This document shows positions 9,205 to 17,758 of a DNA stretch of 64,000 nucleotides, piece by piece. The stretch lies in the NCBI GenBank assembly GCA_022571715.1, contig JACZXH010000004.1, positions 1 to 64,000 of the forward strand. The letters are read 5' to 3'. The notes beneath the pieces were generated by a model that saw only the letters and a program-made list of their open reading frames with translations, searched no databases and had not been told where the DNA came from. The translations under genes were made by a program, and so were the position numbers. The stretch is from Bacteroidota bacterium. GTDB lineage: Bacteria; Bacteroidota; Bacteroidia; Cytophagales; Cyclobacteriaceae. Positions within the stretch are counted from its first letter, which is position 1, and each line of letters opens with the position of its first letter.

Positions 9205-10938
9205 TCAACCAAATATGTGCCGTTTTGCTGCCCTTGATAAAAATCTGATCTTTTCTTTAAGCGGAAACCTTCCCAGATTGGTCTTTATCACCCCCTTTGT
9301 AAGTCTAGTCTTTTTTGAGTAATCAATATTCACATTTACCAGTACCGGGCTGTCTTCCGATTTTGTGAGGGCTTCGGATATGCCTGTTTCAATTGCTTCA
9401 TCATTTAAGATATTGACGTATTCTACACCTGTTGCCGTCGCAATTGCCTCCAGATTTATATTACCCAATACCGAACAGGTTTTGCGGTTCATAGGTATTT
9501 TCTGGAACTGAGAAATCTGCCCCAGTTCACCGTCACTAAATACGAAGACGATTATATTCGCACCATAGGATTTTGCTGTTATGAGTTCCAGGCCGGTCAT
9601 CAGAAAAGCCCCGTCTCCCACAATGGCAACCACTTTATTATCCGGATTGCCCAGTTGAACACCAATCGATGCGGGCACACAATACCCCATACAATTAAAA
9701 TCTGTAGGTGAAATAAAATACCTGGGATGAAACACGGGAAATAATTCTGAAGCAAGAAAGGTATGTTTGCCGTCATCCACGACCATCATGGTGTCTTCAG
9801 GCACTTTGGCTCTCAAAGACTTAAAAAAATGGCCCGGCGATACTTTTTCACTATTAAACTCTTTAAGCCATTCTGAAAAATAGGCTTGTTTGTTTTTTTG
9901 AATTTCAGCATGGATTAACTCCGCATTACATATTGACTTCCAACCACTAATCTTAATTTCATTAATCAATTTCTTTAATACAATATCTGCATCTCCTGTA
10001 ATGGCAATTTTTGTTGGATAATTTTTATCAAATACTTCAGGATTTATGTCAATATGAATCAAATTTTCGGGCACTACTACGCCAAAGCTACCGGTGGCGA
10101 GCTCTCCAAATCGTACACCAATGGCTAGCATACATTCACAGGCAGCGAATGCTTTTTCAGCTGCAGGCACTGCAGATGGCCCAAACCCTACACCTGTATG
10201 CAGTGGGTGATTTTCAGGAAAACTGCTTTTTCCCTGCAATGTGGTGGAAACGGGCGCATTCAGCATATCAGCCAGTTCTTTTAATGCTTCAGTGGCATGA
10301 ACAGCCCCCCAACCTGCATAAATACATGGAATCGATGATTTCATAAGCATATCCGCTGCCTCACGGATCAGATCCTCATCGGGTTCGGGAGATGTAGCGG
10401 TAAAACTGTATAAAGGCAAATCCGGGACTTCTCCCTGAAATAGTTGTAAATCAACGGGTAATTCAATAAAAACCGGACCGGGTTCTCCCGAAACAGCGAT
10501 ATCATATGCATCATATATTGCTGGGATGATATCACGATGATGTTGTATCAGTGTATATTTTTTAACAACCGCCCTGACAAGTTTTTCCTGATCCAACTGA
10601 TGTAGCTGATATTGCTTATCCGTATCCCGCCTGATACCGCCAGAGATGATCAACATGGGTATGCCGTCAAGAAAAGCCTCCCCTATCCCGCTCATTGCGT
10701 GGGTTGTGCCGGCGGCCGGTACAATGGCGAGCGTACCTATGGAACCGGAGGTCCGTGATACCGCATCGGCCATAAAAGCCGCAGGCCCTTCGTGGGTAAC
10801 CAACACCGGCTGGATCTTCTCTGATTTGTTTAATTCATCATAAATCTCGGTATTATGCACCCCCGGAATACCAAATGTAAACCGGACGCCAATCTGCTCC
10901 AGTGCGTATCTGGCCAGATATGCTCCTGATTTTTTCAT
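9205..10938 (-). CDS. ThDP-dependent enzyme, acetolactate-synthase-like
   Basis: A 577-residue thiamine-diphosphate enzyme. The start was set at ATG 10938 (MKKSGAYLARYALEQIGVRFTFG), because the reading frame further upstream overlaps the preceding gene and is not protein-like; GGGTAAG about 6 nt upstream can serve as ribosome site. Landmarks: catalytic Glu in VTHEGPAAFMADA, the ThDP/metal motif VGDGAFLM...VFVFSDGELGQISQ, and a central domain with YAGWGAVHATEALKEL. It resembles the IlvB-like branch, but the replacement of the usual N-N-x-Y/F segment by SDGELGQ, and its pairing with an FAD dehydrogenase gene only 5 bp away, argue for a catabolic or specialised role rather than valine synthesis. 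The true reaction is unknown. Confidence 0.88.
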   Translation of the reverse strand: MKKSGAYLARYALEQIGVRFTFGIPGVHNTEIYDELNKSEKIQPVLVTHEGPAAFMADAVSRTSGSIGTLAIVPAAGTTHAMSGIGEAFLDGIPMLIISGGIRRDTDKQYQLHQLDQEKLVRAVVKKYTLIQHHRDIIPAIYDAYDIAVSGEPGPVFIELPVDLQLFQGEVPDLPLYSFTATSPEPDEDLIREAADMLMKSSIPCIYAGWGAVHATEALKELADMLNAPVSTTLQGKSSFPENHPLHTGVGFGPSAVPAAEKAFAACECMLAIGVRFGELATGSFGVVVPENLIHIDINPEVFDKNYPTKIAITGDADIVLKKLINEIKISGWKSICNAELIHAEIQKNKQAYFSEWLKEFNSEKVSPGHFFKSLRAKVPEDTMMVVDDGKHTFLASELFPVFHPRYFISPTDFNCMGYCVPASIGVQLGNPDNKVVAIVGDGAFLMTGLELITAKSYGANIIVFVFSDGELGQISQFQKIPMNRKTCSVLGNINLEAIATATGVEYVNILNDEAIETGISEALTKSEDSPVLVNVNIDYSKKTRLTKGVIKTNLGRFPLKEKIRFLSRAAKRHIFG

Positions 10939-10943
10939 GATTC

Positions 10944-12551
10944 TTACCCTTTTACAACAGCCCTCGCCGCCAGCCTGCCATTTAAGACACAACCACCAAG
11001 AAATGTACCCTCCAGCGAACGTATGCCGTGCATTCCCCCACCTCCAAAACCGGCAGCTTCGCCAATGGCATATAAGCCCGGAATATACGCAGTTTTTGTC
11101 AATACCCTGCAATCAAGATCGGTCTGGATTCCTCCAAGGCTTTTACGTGACAAAATAAATTCACGGATTGCAATTAAAGGAAGAGCATCCTTATCATATA
11201 TCTTCTGAAACCTGCAAGTACGGATCCGGTCTCCACGGTTTTGCCTTACAAGATTAATCTTACGAAGTTGTTCGTCACTGTGAAAATCACCTTTTTCGAT
11301 TTCAGCGTCGTATGCCAATATTGCCCTGGTAAACTTATCGCCATCAATGTAATTGTTGCCAGTGAGGTTATTCATTTTCAAAACTAATTTTTCAATCGTA
11401 TCGGCGACTACAAAATCAGCATTTTCACTAATGAATTCATTTACAAGAGCCTTGTTGCCGAAAAGGCTGTCTTTTAAAAATCTGAATATATCCTTGTTGC
11501 GAATCGCGGTATTATATTCTGATCCGGAAACAGCTAACTCTTTTACGGCAATTTTGATATTAAGTACCTGCCACGAATATTGCTCCTGCTGATGACATAT
11601 ACGCTCTACAAGGTACCGTGTATCGAAACCTGAAACCAACGGAGGCATAAATCGTACGCCTCTTGCATTGAACCATAGCGCCGATTTTGGTGGGATCAGG
11701 CTCAACCCGTGGTTGGGTTTCTGGGGTTTGTGGTGATGTACGCCAGCAGCATACAACCACATCTTATCCAGATGTGTCACTTCTGCTCCCAAGGCATTAT
11801 GCACTATCTCGTGCAGATCACCGGTAGCATACTGATGCGATCCGTTGAGAATAATCTCCGGAGGTGTTCCCATTTTAGCATCCCAGTTTTCTTTTACTTT
11901 TTTAATACTGCCTCCGATCCCTCCTGTTGCAATTATCACGAATTCCGAATCAATCTGGAAAGCGTTTCCATTCGTTTCATTAATGCCCGAAACTCCGTTC
12001 ACAGTACCATTCGATACTTCTATATCAGTGACTTTATGTCTGAAAAGATTTGTTATACCGGCATTTTTCTCGTGGTGAGACAATCGGTTTATCAACGTTT
12101 TGATCAGACCATATCCCGTACCCCAAACCATATGAAAACGCGGCACGGAATTTCCTGGCTGTTCAAGTCCTCGTTCCACCCAGTGTACGATCGGGAAAAA
12201 CCTAATCCCGAGTTTACGAAGCCACACATACACCTCCTCCTTACATAAATTTACATATTGTTCGGCCCATAATACCGGCCATTTGTCATTTTCCATAAAT
12301 CCGGCATAAGAATGCCAGTCTTTCAATGCAAGTTCTATGCTGTCTTTAAACCCGGAAAACTTTTGTTGAGGTGTATCTACAAAAAACATACCACCAAACG
12401 ATTCTTTGGCAAGGCCGCCAAAGCGTTCGGGTACATCGCGGTCAATGAGAATGACTTTCTTGTTATTTTCAAGCAACTCATAAGCTGCTACAATTCCAGC
12501 CAGGCCACCACCAACAACGACGATGTCGGTTTTATAAATAGTTTCTTGCAT
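10944..12551 (-). CDS. FAD-binding dehydrogenase (flavocytochrome c / ketosteroid dehydrogenase-like)
   Basis: A 535-residue flavoprotein with an N-terminal dinucleotide-binding fold, DIVVVGGGLAGIVAAYELLENNKKVILIDRD (GxGxxG near residue 14, acidic end of strand 2), and the C-terminal FAD motif YAIGEAAGFGGGGMHGIRSLEGTFLGGCVLNGR. This pattern matches the putative FAD-binding dehydrogenases related to fumarate reductase flavoprotein and 3-ketosteroid delta-dehydrogenase. ATG 12551 was preferred over an in-frame TTG two codons upstream. It is the first gene of a two-gene unit with the ThDP enzyme, 5 bp apart. Substrate unknown; a hydrogen removal or addition next to a carbonyl is the usual chemistry. 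No signal peptide, so cytoplasmic. Confidence 0.9.
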   Translation of the reverse strand: MQETIYKTDIVVVGGGLAGIVAAYELLENNKKVILIDRDVPERFGGLAKESFGGMFFVDTPQQKFSGFKDSIELALKDWHSYAGFMENDKWPVLWAEQYVNLCKEEVYVWLRKLGIRFFPIVHWVERGLEQPGNSVPRFHMVWGTGYGLIKTLINRLSHHEKNAGITNLFRHKVTDIEVSNGTVNGVSGINETNGNAFQIDSEFVIIATGGIGGSIKKVKENWDAKMGTPPEIILNGSHQYATGDLHEIVHNALGAEVTHLDKMWLYAAGVHHHKPQKPNHGLSLIPPKSALWFNARGVRFMPPLVSGFDTRYLVERICHQQEQYSWQVLNIKIAVKELAVSGSEYNTAIRNKDIFRFLKDSLFGNKALVNEFISENADFVVADTIEKLVLKMNNLTGNNYIDGDKFTRAILAYDAEIEKGDFHSDEQLRKINLVRQNRGDRIRTCRFQKIYDKDALPLIAIREFILSRKSLGGIQTDLDCRVLTKTAYIPGLYAIGEAAGFGGGGMHGIRSLEGTFLGGCVLNGRLAARAVVKG

Positions 12552-13031
12552 TTGCAATATAATATCGGAATAAATATATAATGACTTTCATAACAGCATA
12601 ATTATTTTATTTTTATTAAATGGTTTTCATTTCCAGGCAGGTCTTTTCCATCTGATAACTTGAAATAAACCAGAAACAGATATAAAATATTCTAAATAAA
12701 TAAACAAATTAATTGACCGGTTTGTTTTTTGATTCATGAAGATACATCTGATATTGTAATGCACTATGAAAAGTAATGCTATTGATCTTGTAAACCGAGA
12801 CCTTTTTATATGCAGGAGCACATGGATATGGTTACCGATTCGGTTGAAGCCGTACATGTAGAACTGAGAAAAATCAATGGCTTAAAATAACTTATGAACT
12901 CCGGAATCTCTGGTTGAGTAAGCGAAGTTCGATAAATTGTAGAACAGGAAATAATGTTTTGAATTGCCCTTAAAAGACATTATTATATATACTTGCAATA
13001 GGTTAACTATTTGTCTTGTTAATTGATTCAT
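12552..13031. other. AT-rich intergenic region, divergent promoters
   Basis: No intact gene is visible in these 480 bp between two divergently transcribed genes. A short frame at 12810-12890 on the plus strand (MQEHMDMVTDSVEAVHVELR, then six residues and stop) looks protein-like but has no upstream continuation in frame, so it may be a decayed gene end. The rest is low-complexity AT-rich sequence that presumably holds the promoters. Confidence 0.4.
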
Positions 13032-13583
13032 ATGAATGCATATGAGTATATAAAAATAGGTAAAAGATATAAATGTATTTACTTTTTTTGCCTTGCAATG
13101 TTTGCTTCTGTTTCTGATGCAGTTAGCCAAAAACATAAATTAGTTGACAGCCTGGAAAGTCTGATCAATAAAATACATATTCCCATGCCATTAACTTACG
13201 GCGATTCCACCATTTTCAGTTATAGTTTTGTTCATACAGGTTGTCTTTGTGCCATGTCCAAAGTCAGTACAAGTAATTCAGATAAGATGAATCATATAAT
13301 CACCTATTCCTTTGACCTTTCAGGTTTTGAGAATGGCATGATACTGATTGATAAACCTGATGACGAATATTTTAATCCGATAAAGGAAGACATTTGGACT
13401 GTGCAGATTGGAATAGCTGATATAATGGTACAAAACACGGATTGGGGGCAACGTCAGACAAAAAGCAGTTATTTTAATTTGTTTGTAGACCTTGAAAACC
13501 GGGATAAAATAATCAACGCAATCAAAAATGCAATTGAGGGATGTGGAGGAAGCATCGATAATATTACCTACCTGGTAAAATAA
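13032..13583 (+). CDS. Hypothetical secreted protein
   Basis: I do not recognise this 183-residue product. ATG 13032 was chosen over an in-frame TTG three codons upstream. After a basic N-terminus (YIKIGKRYK) comes a hydrophobic stretch, CIYFFCLAMFASVSDAVSQ, which looks like a cleavable signal peptide. The mature part has no obvious repeats; it includes a GCLC dipeptide-pair (VHTGCLCAMS) and a predicted helix near the end (NRDKIINAIKNAIEGCGG). It is the only plus-strand gene in the first 25 kb and converges on ilvA. Composition is AT-rich and Lys/Asn/Ile-rich compared with its neighbours, so it may be a recent arrival. Confidence 0.6.
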   Translation: MNAYEYIKIGKRYKCIYFFCLAMFASVSDAVSQKHKLVDSLESLINKIHIPMPLTYGDSTIFSYSFVHTGCLCAMSKVSTSNSDKMNHIITYSFDLSGFENGMILIDKPDDEYFNPIKEDIWTVQIGIADIMVQNTDWGQRQTKSSYFNLFVDLENRDKIINAIKNAIEGCGGSIDNITYLVK

Positions 13584-13617
13584 TGGCTGAATAGATACAA
13601 GACGAGCAATTGTAGCG

Positions 13618-13634
13618 GATCGAATCATTCGATC
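13618..13634. terminator. Possible terminator hairpin between converging genes
   Basis: GATCGAA-TCA-TTCGATC is a perfect 7-bp stem with a 3-nt loop, 34 bp after the stop of the plus-strand gene and 42 bp from the ilvA stop. A T-run follows on the plus strand only after about 10 nt (TATTTTTTG), so termination strength is uncertain. Confidence 0.4.
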
Positions 13635-13675
13635 TGGCTAGCGTATTTTTTGTAGAACGAAACATTAATGGGCCG

Positions 13676-14941
13676 TTATCCTACCAGGAACTGGAACAAG
13701 TCCGATTTTTCATTGAGGTATTCCCCCATAAATCCGTTTTTCCTGATTCGGTCCATCAGCGGCGCGAAATCCTTCCTGGATTTTAATTCAATACCTACTA
13801 CAGCTGGTCCTTGCTCACGGTTATGCTTTTTAAAATATTCGAAATGCGTAATGTCGTCATCCGGTCCGAGAATGTCCACAACGAATTGTTTTAATGCCCC
13901 GGCACGTTGAGGAAACCGAATAATAAAATAATGTTTCAGCCCTTCATACAGCAAGGCTCTTTCCTTGATCTCCTCGAGGCGTGATATATCGTTGTTACTT
14001 CCACTTACAATGCAAATTACATTTTTTCCTTTTATTTCTTTTTCATACAAGGGTAATGCTGCCAGGCTTAAAGCTCCAGCCGGTTCAGCAACTATAGCGT
14101 CATTATTATAAAGTAAAAGCATATTGGAGCATACAAGTCCTTCCGGAACCGTGATCATGTCATCCAAATAATCCTTACAGATTTCAAAGGTGATTTCTCC
14201 GACACGTTTTACAGCAGCACCGTCAATAAAGGAGTCTATTTTCTTTAAAGTGGTCACACTTCCACCATGAATGGCTGTTTTCATTGAAGGTGCACCTTCG
14301 GGTTCAACGCCCACAATCTTTGTTTCAGGGCTTAACTCCCGGAATACCGTTATGATCCCTGAGGCAAGTCCTCCCCCACCCACAGGTACAAACAAATAAT
14401 CAACCGGTTGGTTGATATCTTCAAGAATTTCAAGCGCAACAGTACCCTGTCCTTCGATAATCTCAGGATCGTCAAATGGGTGAATAAAAGTACTATTATT
14501 GGTTTTACAATAGGTTATGGCATCATTACTGCAATCATCAAACAAGTCGCCTGTCAGGATAATATCCACATATTTTCTTCCGAATGTTTCTACCTGCCGG
14601 ATTTTTTGCCTGGGGGTAGTGGACGGCATAAATATACTCCCCTTAATTCGCAGTTTATGACACGAAAATGCTACGCCTTGGGCATGATTTCCTGCGCTGG
14701 CGCATACGACTCCATTTTTAAGTTCCGATCCGGATAGCATGCACATTTTGTTATAGGCTCCTCGTATTTTATAGGACCGTACTACCTGAAGATCCTCCCT
14801 TTTTAACCATATCTGGGCCTGCCAGGTTTCTGATAAGTTTTTGTTCTTTATCAGTGGTGTATGATTTACTATATCTCTGATGTTTTCACTGGCTTTTATG
14901 ACCCCCAAAAATGAAGGTAGCATTGAAACTGAAGTTGACAT
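13676..14941 (-). CDS. ilvA: Threonine ammonia-lyase, biosynthetic
   Basis: IlvA deaminates threonine to 2-oxobutanoate, the committed step of isoleucine synthesis, using PLP. In the 421-residue protein the PLP lysine is in LQVVRSYKIRGAYNKM (near residue 58), the phosphate-binding glycine loop is VPVGGGGLASG, and SGSNND follows near residue 320. A single ACT-like regulatory domain (HYFIIRFPQRAGALKQFVVDILGPDDDITHFEYF) occupies the C-terminus, as expected for the shorter ~400-residue form. The gene is preceded by what looks like an isoleucine-responsive attenuator (leader peptide plus terminator at 14981-15103), which independently supports the biosynthetic assignment. No ilvB/N/C/D genes are in the window. 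Confidence 0.95.
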   Translation of the reverse strand: MSTSVSMLPSFLGVIKASENIRDIVNHTPLIKNKNLSETWQAQIWLKREDLQVVRSYKIRGAYNKMCMLSGSELKNGVVCASAGNHAQGVAFSCHKLRIKGSIFMPSTTPRQKIRQVETFGRKYVDIILTGDLFDDCSNDAITYCKTNNSTFIHPFDDPEIIEGQGTVALEILEDINQPVDYLFVPVGGGGLASGIITVFRELSPETKIVGVEPEGAPSMKTAIHGGSVTTLKKIDSFIDGAAVKRVGEITFEICKDYLDDMITVPEGLVCSNMLLLYNNDAIVAEPAGALSLAALPLYEKEIKGKNVICIVSGSNNDISRLEEIKERALLYEGLKHYFIIRFPQRAGALKQFVVDILGPDDDITHFEYFKKHNREQGPAVVGIELKSRKDFAPLMDRIRKNGFMGEYLNEKSDLFQFLVG

Positions 14942-14980
14942 ATCCGATTTGTTGTTAAATAATTATAACTCCTAATATTA

Positions 14981-15013
14981 AAAAAGCCCTGCTCGTTATG
15001 AGAAGGGCTTTTT
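14981..15013 (-). terminator. Rho-independent terminator in the ilvA leader
   Basis: Read on the minus strand: AAAAAGCCCT, loop, AGGGCTTTTT with further Ts. The stem is 10 bp, and the loop can add CTC/GAG pairs. It ends only about 40 nt before the ilvA start codon and directly follows an Ile-rich leader ORF, so it is best read as an attenuator. It could also end transcription from the upstream acylase gene, whose stop lies 220 bp away. Confidence 0.85.
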
Positions 15014-15040
15014 GATTTATTATTACATTATCCTCCTCAT
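14998..15040 (-). promoter_or_regulatory. Predicted antiterminator pairing of the ilvA attenuator
   Basis: The minus-strand segment AUGAGGAGG (complement of 15032-15040) begins immediately after the leader stop codon. It can pair with CCUUCUCAU (complement of 14998-15006), which includes the 5' arm and loop of the terminator; eight Watson-Crick pairs and one G-U. A ribosome that finishes the leader would cover the first segment and allow termination; a ribosome stalled on the Ile codons would leave it free. Confidence 0.6.
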
Positions 15041-15103
15041 TCAGCATCTTTTATGCATAATGTAGATTAATGAATGAATAATAATGATATTATTGGCTTT
15101 CAT
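15041..15103 (-). CDS. Isoleucine-rich leader peptide of ilvA
   Basis: A 20-codon ORF that starts at ATG 15103 and reads MKANNIIIIHSLIYIMHKRC, then TGA. Six of 20 residues are Ile, four of them consecutive (ATC ATT ATT ATT). It lies 100 bp upstream of ilvA on the same strand, with the terminator starting 28 nt after its stop. Leader peptides rich in the pathway's end product are the sensor of ribosome-mediated attenuation. There is no strong Shine-Dalgarno (upstream sequence is CTTTTAAAAATT), which is usual in Bacteroidota. It is far too short to be an ordinary gene and is not expected to have its own function as a peptide. Confidence 0.8.
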   Translation of the reverse strand: MKANNIIIIHSLIYIMHKRC

Positions 15104-15233
15104 AATTTTTAAAAGAAAGCAAAGCTAACGATAGTGGTCCAACATTCAAATTTTATATTACTTTCATCAAAAGAATGGCATTCCAGGCCCTGAACTGTTT
15201 TACCAAACAAAAACAAATTATGCCCGATAAAAC

Positions 15234-17627
15234 TCAATTTGATTTATTTGAGGGTTTTAAAATCAGAACATCACCGGATGTTGTTCTGATCTCTTCTTGA
15301 TCCATCATCTGTTTCCTGAATTTTCCATCAATAAACATCTGTGCCTGATCTTTATAGTGCGGACTAAATGGATTTCCGCTTTGTCCTGTAGGCAATATAC
15401 TGAATGAATTTTCGATATCGGAAAAATCAATTACCCGACGGGTAGAGGGGCCTGCAATTACCATATATTTTCCACTCCCGGTAAAGGTGAACATCAGGTT
15501 ATTAAGCAATGATGATGAAGATCCGGTATGGTAAGGTCCTACATTAAAAAAAAATTTAAGAGCAGCGACAGTACCCAGGGCATGGTTATGTTCGAGAGTG
15601 TGCACATCTTCCCACTTCCATAGTGACGGATCTGCGCCAAGCTGCTTTTCAAGTTCATCCGCCGATCTGCTGAATGCCTTATTGAAAATAATTGTACGTG
15701 TTTCATTTTTATCCGTGTGCACATTGTTCCACCAGACCGAACTGTCATTTCTAATAAAACCGGCGACACTGCGCTTAAGCAAATGTGTACCCAGAAAATC
15801 CCTGAATGCTTCTTTCCCGAGTTCGTCTTCCATAGCCAGTTTGAGAATGGTATAAACCAATTTGTTATAGATTACAGGTGCCGTATCACTTGTGTTGTGT
15901 GAGCCCTCCCACCCTGCCAAAATCCGGTACATAATTTCTTCCGTTTCACCAACCGGATTGATCACAGAAACCATCTCCTTTGCCAGAAGCGGCGTCACAG
16001 GCGAAGTATTGTCCAGCAGCATGGCCTTAAAGTAATCTGAATCCAACTTTTCTTTGGCCTCCAGTAACTGAACGATTCGCTTTGCCCGGTCTTCCGGGAG
16101 GTAGTAACCGGGATATAACTGATTATTGATCGTATCCGGCTGGTTATTGGCGCTGTACACATAGTGCCATGGCGGGTTTTCGGCCTGGGGATTCTGCGAA
16201 AAGTCCAGGTATCCAATGGGTTCATCTGCACCCGATGATCCGTTCAAAATCAATTTGGGATTAACATGAGGAGGCCATACCGGTAATTTGGCCGACGCCC
16301 ACCAGGCTATATTTCCCTGCTTATCACCATACATTACATTCAGACCCGGTGCATGTATTTTCGAGGCTGCTAATCTTACCTCATCGATATGGCTTGCATG
16401 ATTAAATTCATAATTGATCTCGAGCAATTTGCTAGGGAACCGTGTATAGATCCACCACATCGATATAACAGATAATGAATCAGTGTTTTGCAAAACGTCA
16501 GTTACGACAGGGCCATGAACAGATGATCTCACAGTGATGCTTATATTAGTCGAATCCTTAATAAGGATATGTTCCTCCCTTTCATCAAACTGCAGCCATT
16601 CATTTTTATACAGGTATTGGTTTGGGCGATCCGGGTCAGTTTGTTCTCTGTAAAAGTTAATGTCGTCATTTTCAAACATGGTAAGCCCAATAGCAATGGT
16701 GCGACTATGGCCGATAATAGCAAAAGGCTGCAAAGCAAGATGATAGCCATAAAATTCCCATGCTGGGGTGATCAGGTGCGCCTCGTACCAGATGGTAGGT
16801 TGTGCAAACCCAATGTGAGGATCATTTGCAAAGATCACCGACCCTGATTTTGATTTTTCAGGTCCCACAATCCAACTATTGCTTCCGATCCACACCGGAA
16901 CAGGTAGTGTTTCCATCACAGAAGAAGTTAAGCCAGCAATTTGCTCTGCTTCGGAATGAAACGGATAATTTTTTATGAGTGTTGATTCCGGCGTTACACT
17001 AATGTTCAGGTCATTGAGATACGTTGTTCCATACTCGGCAGCTATCTTGCTTAGTAGCGGATCAGTGCGATGTGCCATGGCAAAACTAAACGCCAGATAA
17101 CCCATGACGTTGTGCATGTCAAGTAAGCTGAAAGGGGTTTTTTCCAGGCCGATAAGGAGATATTCTACCGGCACCGGGCCTTTGGCTATAAACTGATTGA
17201 TGCCATCCAGATACGCCTGGCTTCCACTTAATTCGGGCGAATCTCCCTTTGCAAGTAGTTCTTTTACAGTCTGTTCCGAATACCCATTGATACCCAATGT
17301 TCTGAAAAAGATATCTGTTTTGAGCAGGTCTTTCCCGAATATTTCAGCAAGCCTGCCCGGAGAAATCCGACGCATCAGTTCCATTTGCCAGAGACGATCC
17401 TGGGCATGCACATACCCCAGTGCACGATATGCATCTTCTTCATTTTGGGCATAAATGTGCGGGATGCCGTATGTATCGTAATACACATTAACTTCTTCCT
17501 GAAGACCTTTTAATGTCAATTCCCCGCTATATTGAGGTTTGAGTAACTGAATGAAAAGATAGCCGCCTGCTGAAAGAATGAGCACAATAGCAACAAGTAC
17601 AATGAGAATGATTTTAAATACCTTCAT
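15234..17627 (-). CDS. Penicillin acylase-family hydrolase (Ntn hydrolase)
   Basis: A 797-residue precursor of the N-terminal-nucleophile amidase family, which hydrolyses amides such as penicillin side chains or acyl-homoserine lactones. There is an N-terminal hydrophobic anchor (IILIVLVAIVLILSAGGYLFIQLL). The alpha chain contains YDTYGIPHIYAQNEEDAYRALGYVHAQDRLWQMELMRR, a family hallmark. The autocatalytic cleavage site is GSNSWIVGPEKSKSG near residue 250, where Ser of SNSW would become the nucleophile, followed by NDPHIGFAQPTIWYEAHL. Near the end HTLEHNHALG and HTGSSSSL are typical of the beta chain. Substrate unknown; a periplasmic location is likely. Its 3' end faces the ilvA leader. Confidence 0.92.
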   Translation of the reverse strand: MKVFKIILIVLVAIVLILSAGGYLFIQLLKPQYSGELTLKGLQEEVNVYYDTYGIPHIYAQNEEDAYRALGYVHAQDRLWQMELMRRISPGRLAEIFGKDLLKTDIFFRTLGINGYSEQTVKELLAKGDSPELSGSQAYLDGINQFIAKGPVPVEYLLIGLEKTPFSLLDMHNVMGYLAFSFAMAHRTDPLLSKIAAEYGTTYLNDLNISVTPESTLIKNYPFHSEAEQIAGLTSSVMETLPVPVWIGSNSWIVGPEKSKSGSVIFANDPHIGFAQPTIWYEAHLITPAWEFYGYHLALQPFAIIGHSRTIAIGLTMFENDDINFYREQTDPDRPNQYLYKNEWLQFDEREEHILIKDSTNISITVRSSVHGPVVTDVLQNTDSLSVISMWWIYTRFPSKLLEINYEFNHASHIDEVRLAASKIHAPGLNVMYGDKQGNIAWWASAKLPVWPPHVNPKLILNGSSGADEPIGYLDFSQNPQAENPPWHYVYSANNQPDTINNQLYPGYYLPEDRAKRIVQLLEAKEKLDSDYFKAMLLDNTSPVTPLLAKEMVSVINPVGETEEIMYRILAGWEGSHNTSDTAPVIYNKLVYTILKLAMEDELGKEAFRDFLGTHLLKRSVAGFIRNDSSVWWNNVHTDKNETRTIIFNKAFSRSADELEKQLGADPSLWKWEDVHTLEHNHALGTVAALKFFFNVGPYHTGSSSSLLNNLMFTFTGSGKYMVIAGPSTRRVIDFSDIENSFSILPTGQSGNPFSPHYKDQAQMFIDGKFRKQMMDQEEIRTTSGDVLILKPSNKSN

Positions 17628-17758
17628 GGATTATGTAAATCAAACGTGCCCAAACGATATTAATTCCGGTAAGATAAAGTAATTTACCAAATGCAACCAA
17701 CTTTTCATGTACAATAAGCCGTAATAAAATCCTTTAAAAGCATGGTATAAAACTTACC

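Noticed and set aside
10939-11112. N-terminal 58-residue extension of the ThDP enzyme frame
   Set aside because: It overlaps the end of the FAD dehydrogenase gene and is Trp/Cys-rich in an unnatural way; the homologous start is the ATG at 10938.
12810-12890. 26-codon plus-strand ORF in the spacer before 13032
   Set aside because: No ribosome site, no continuation upstream; treated as chance or a relic.
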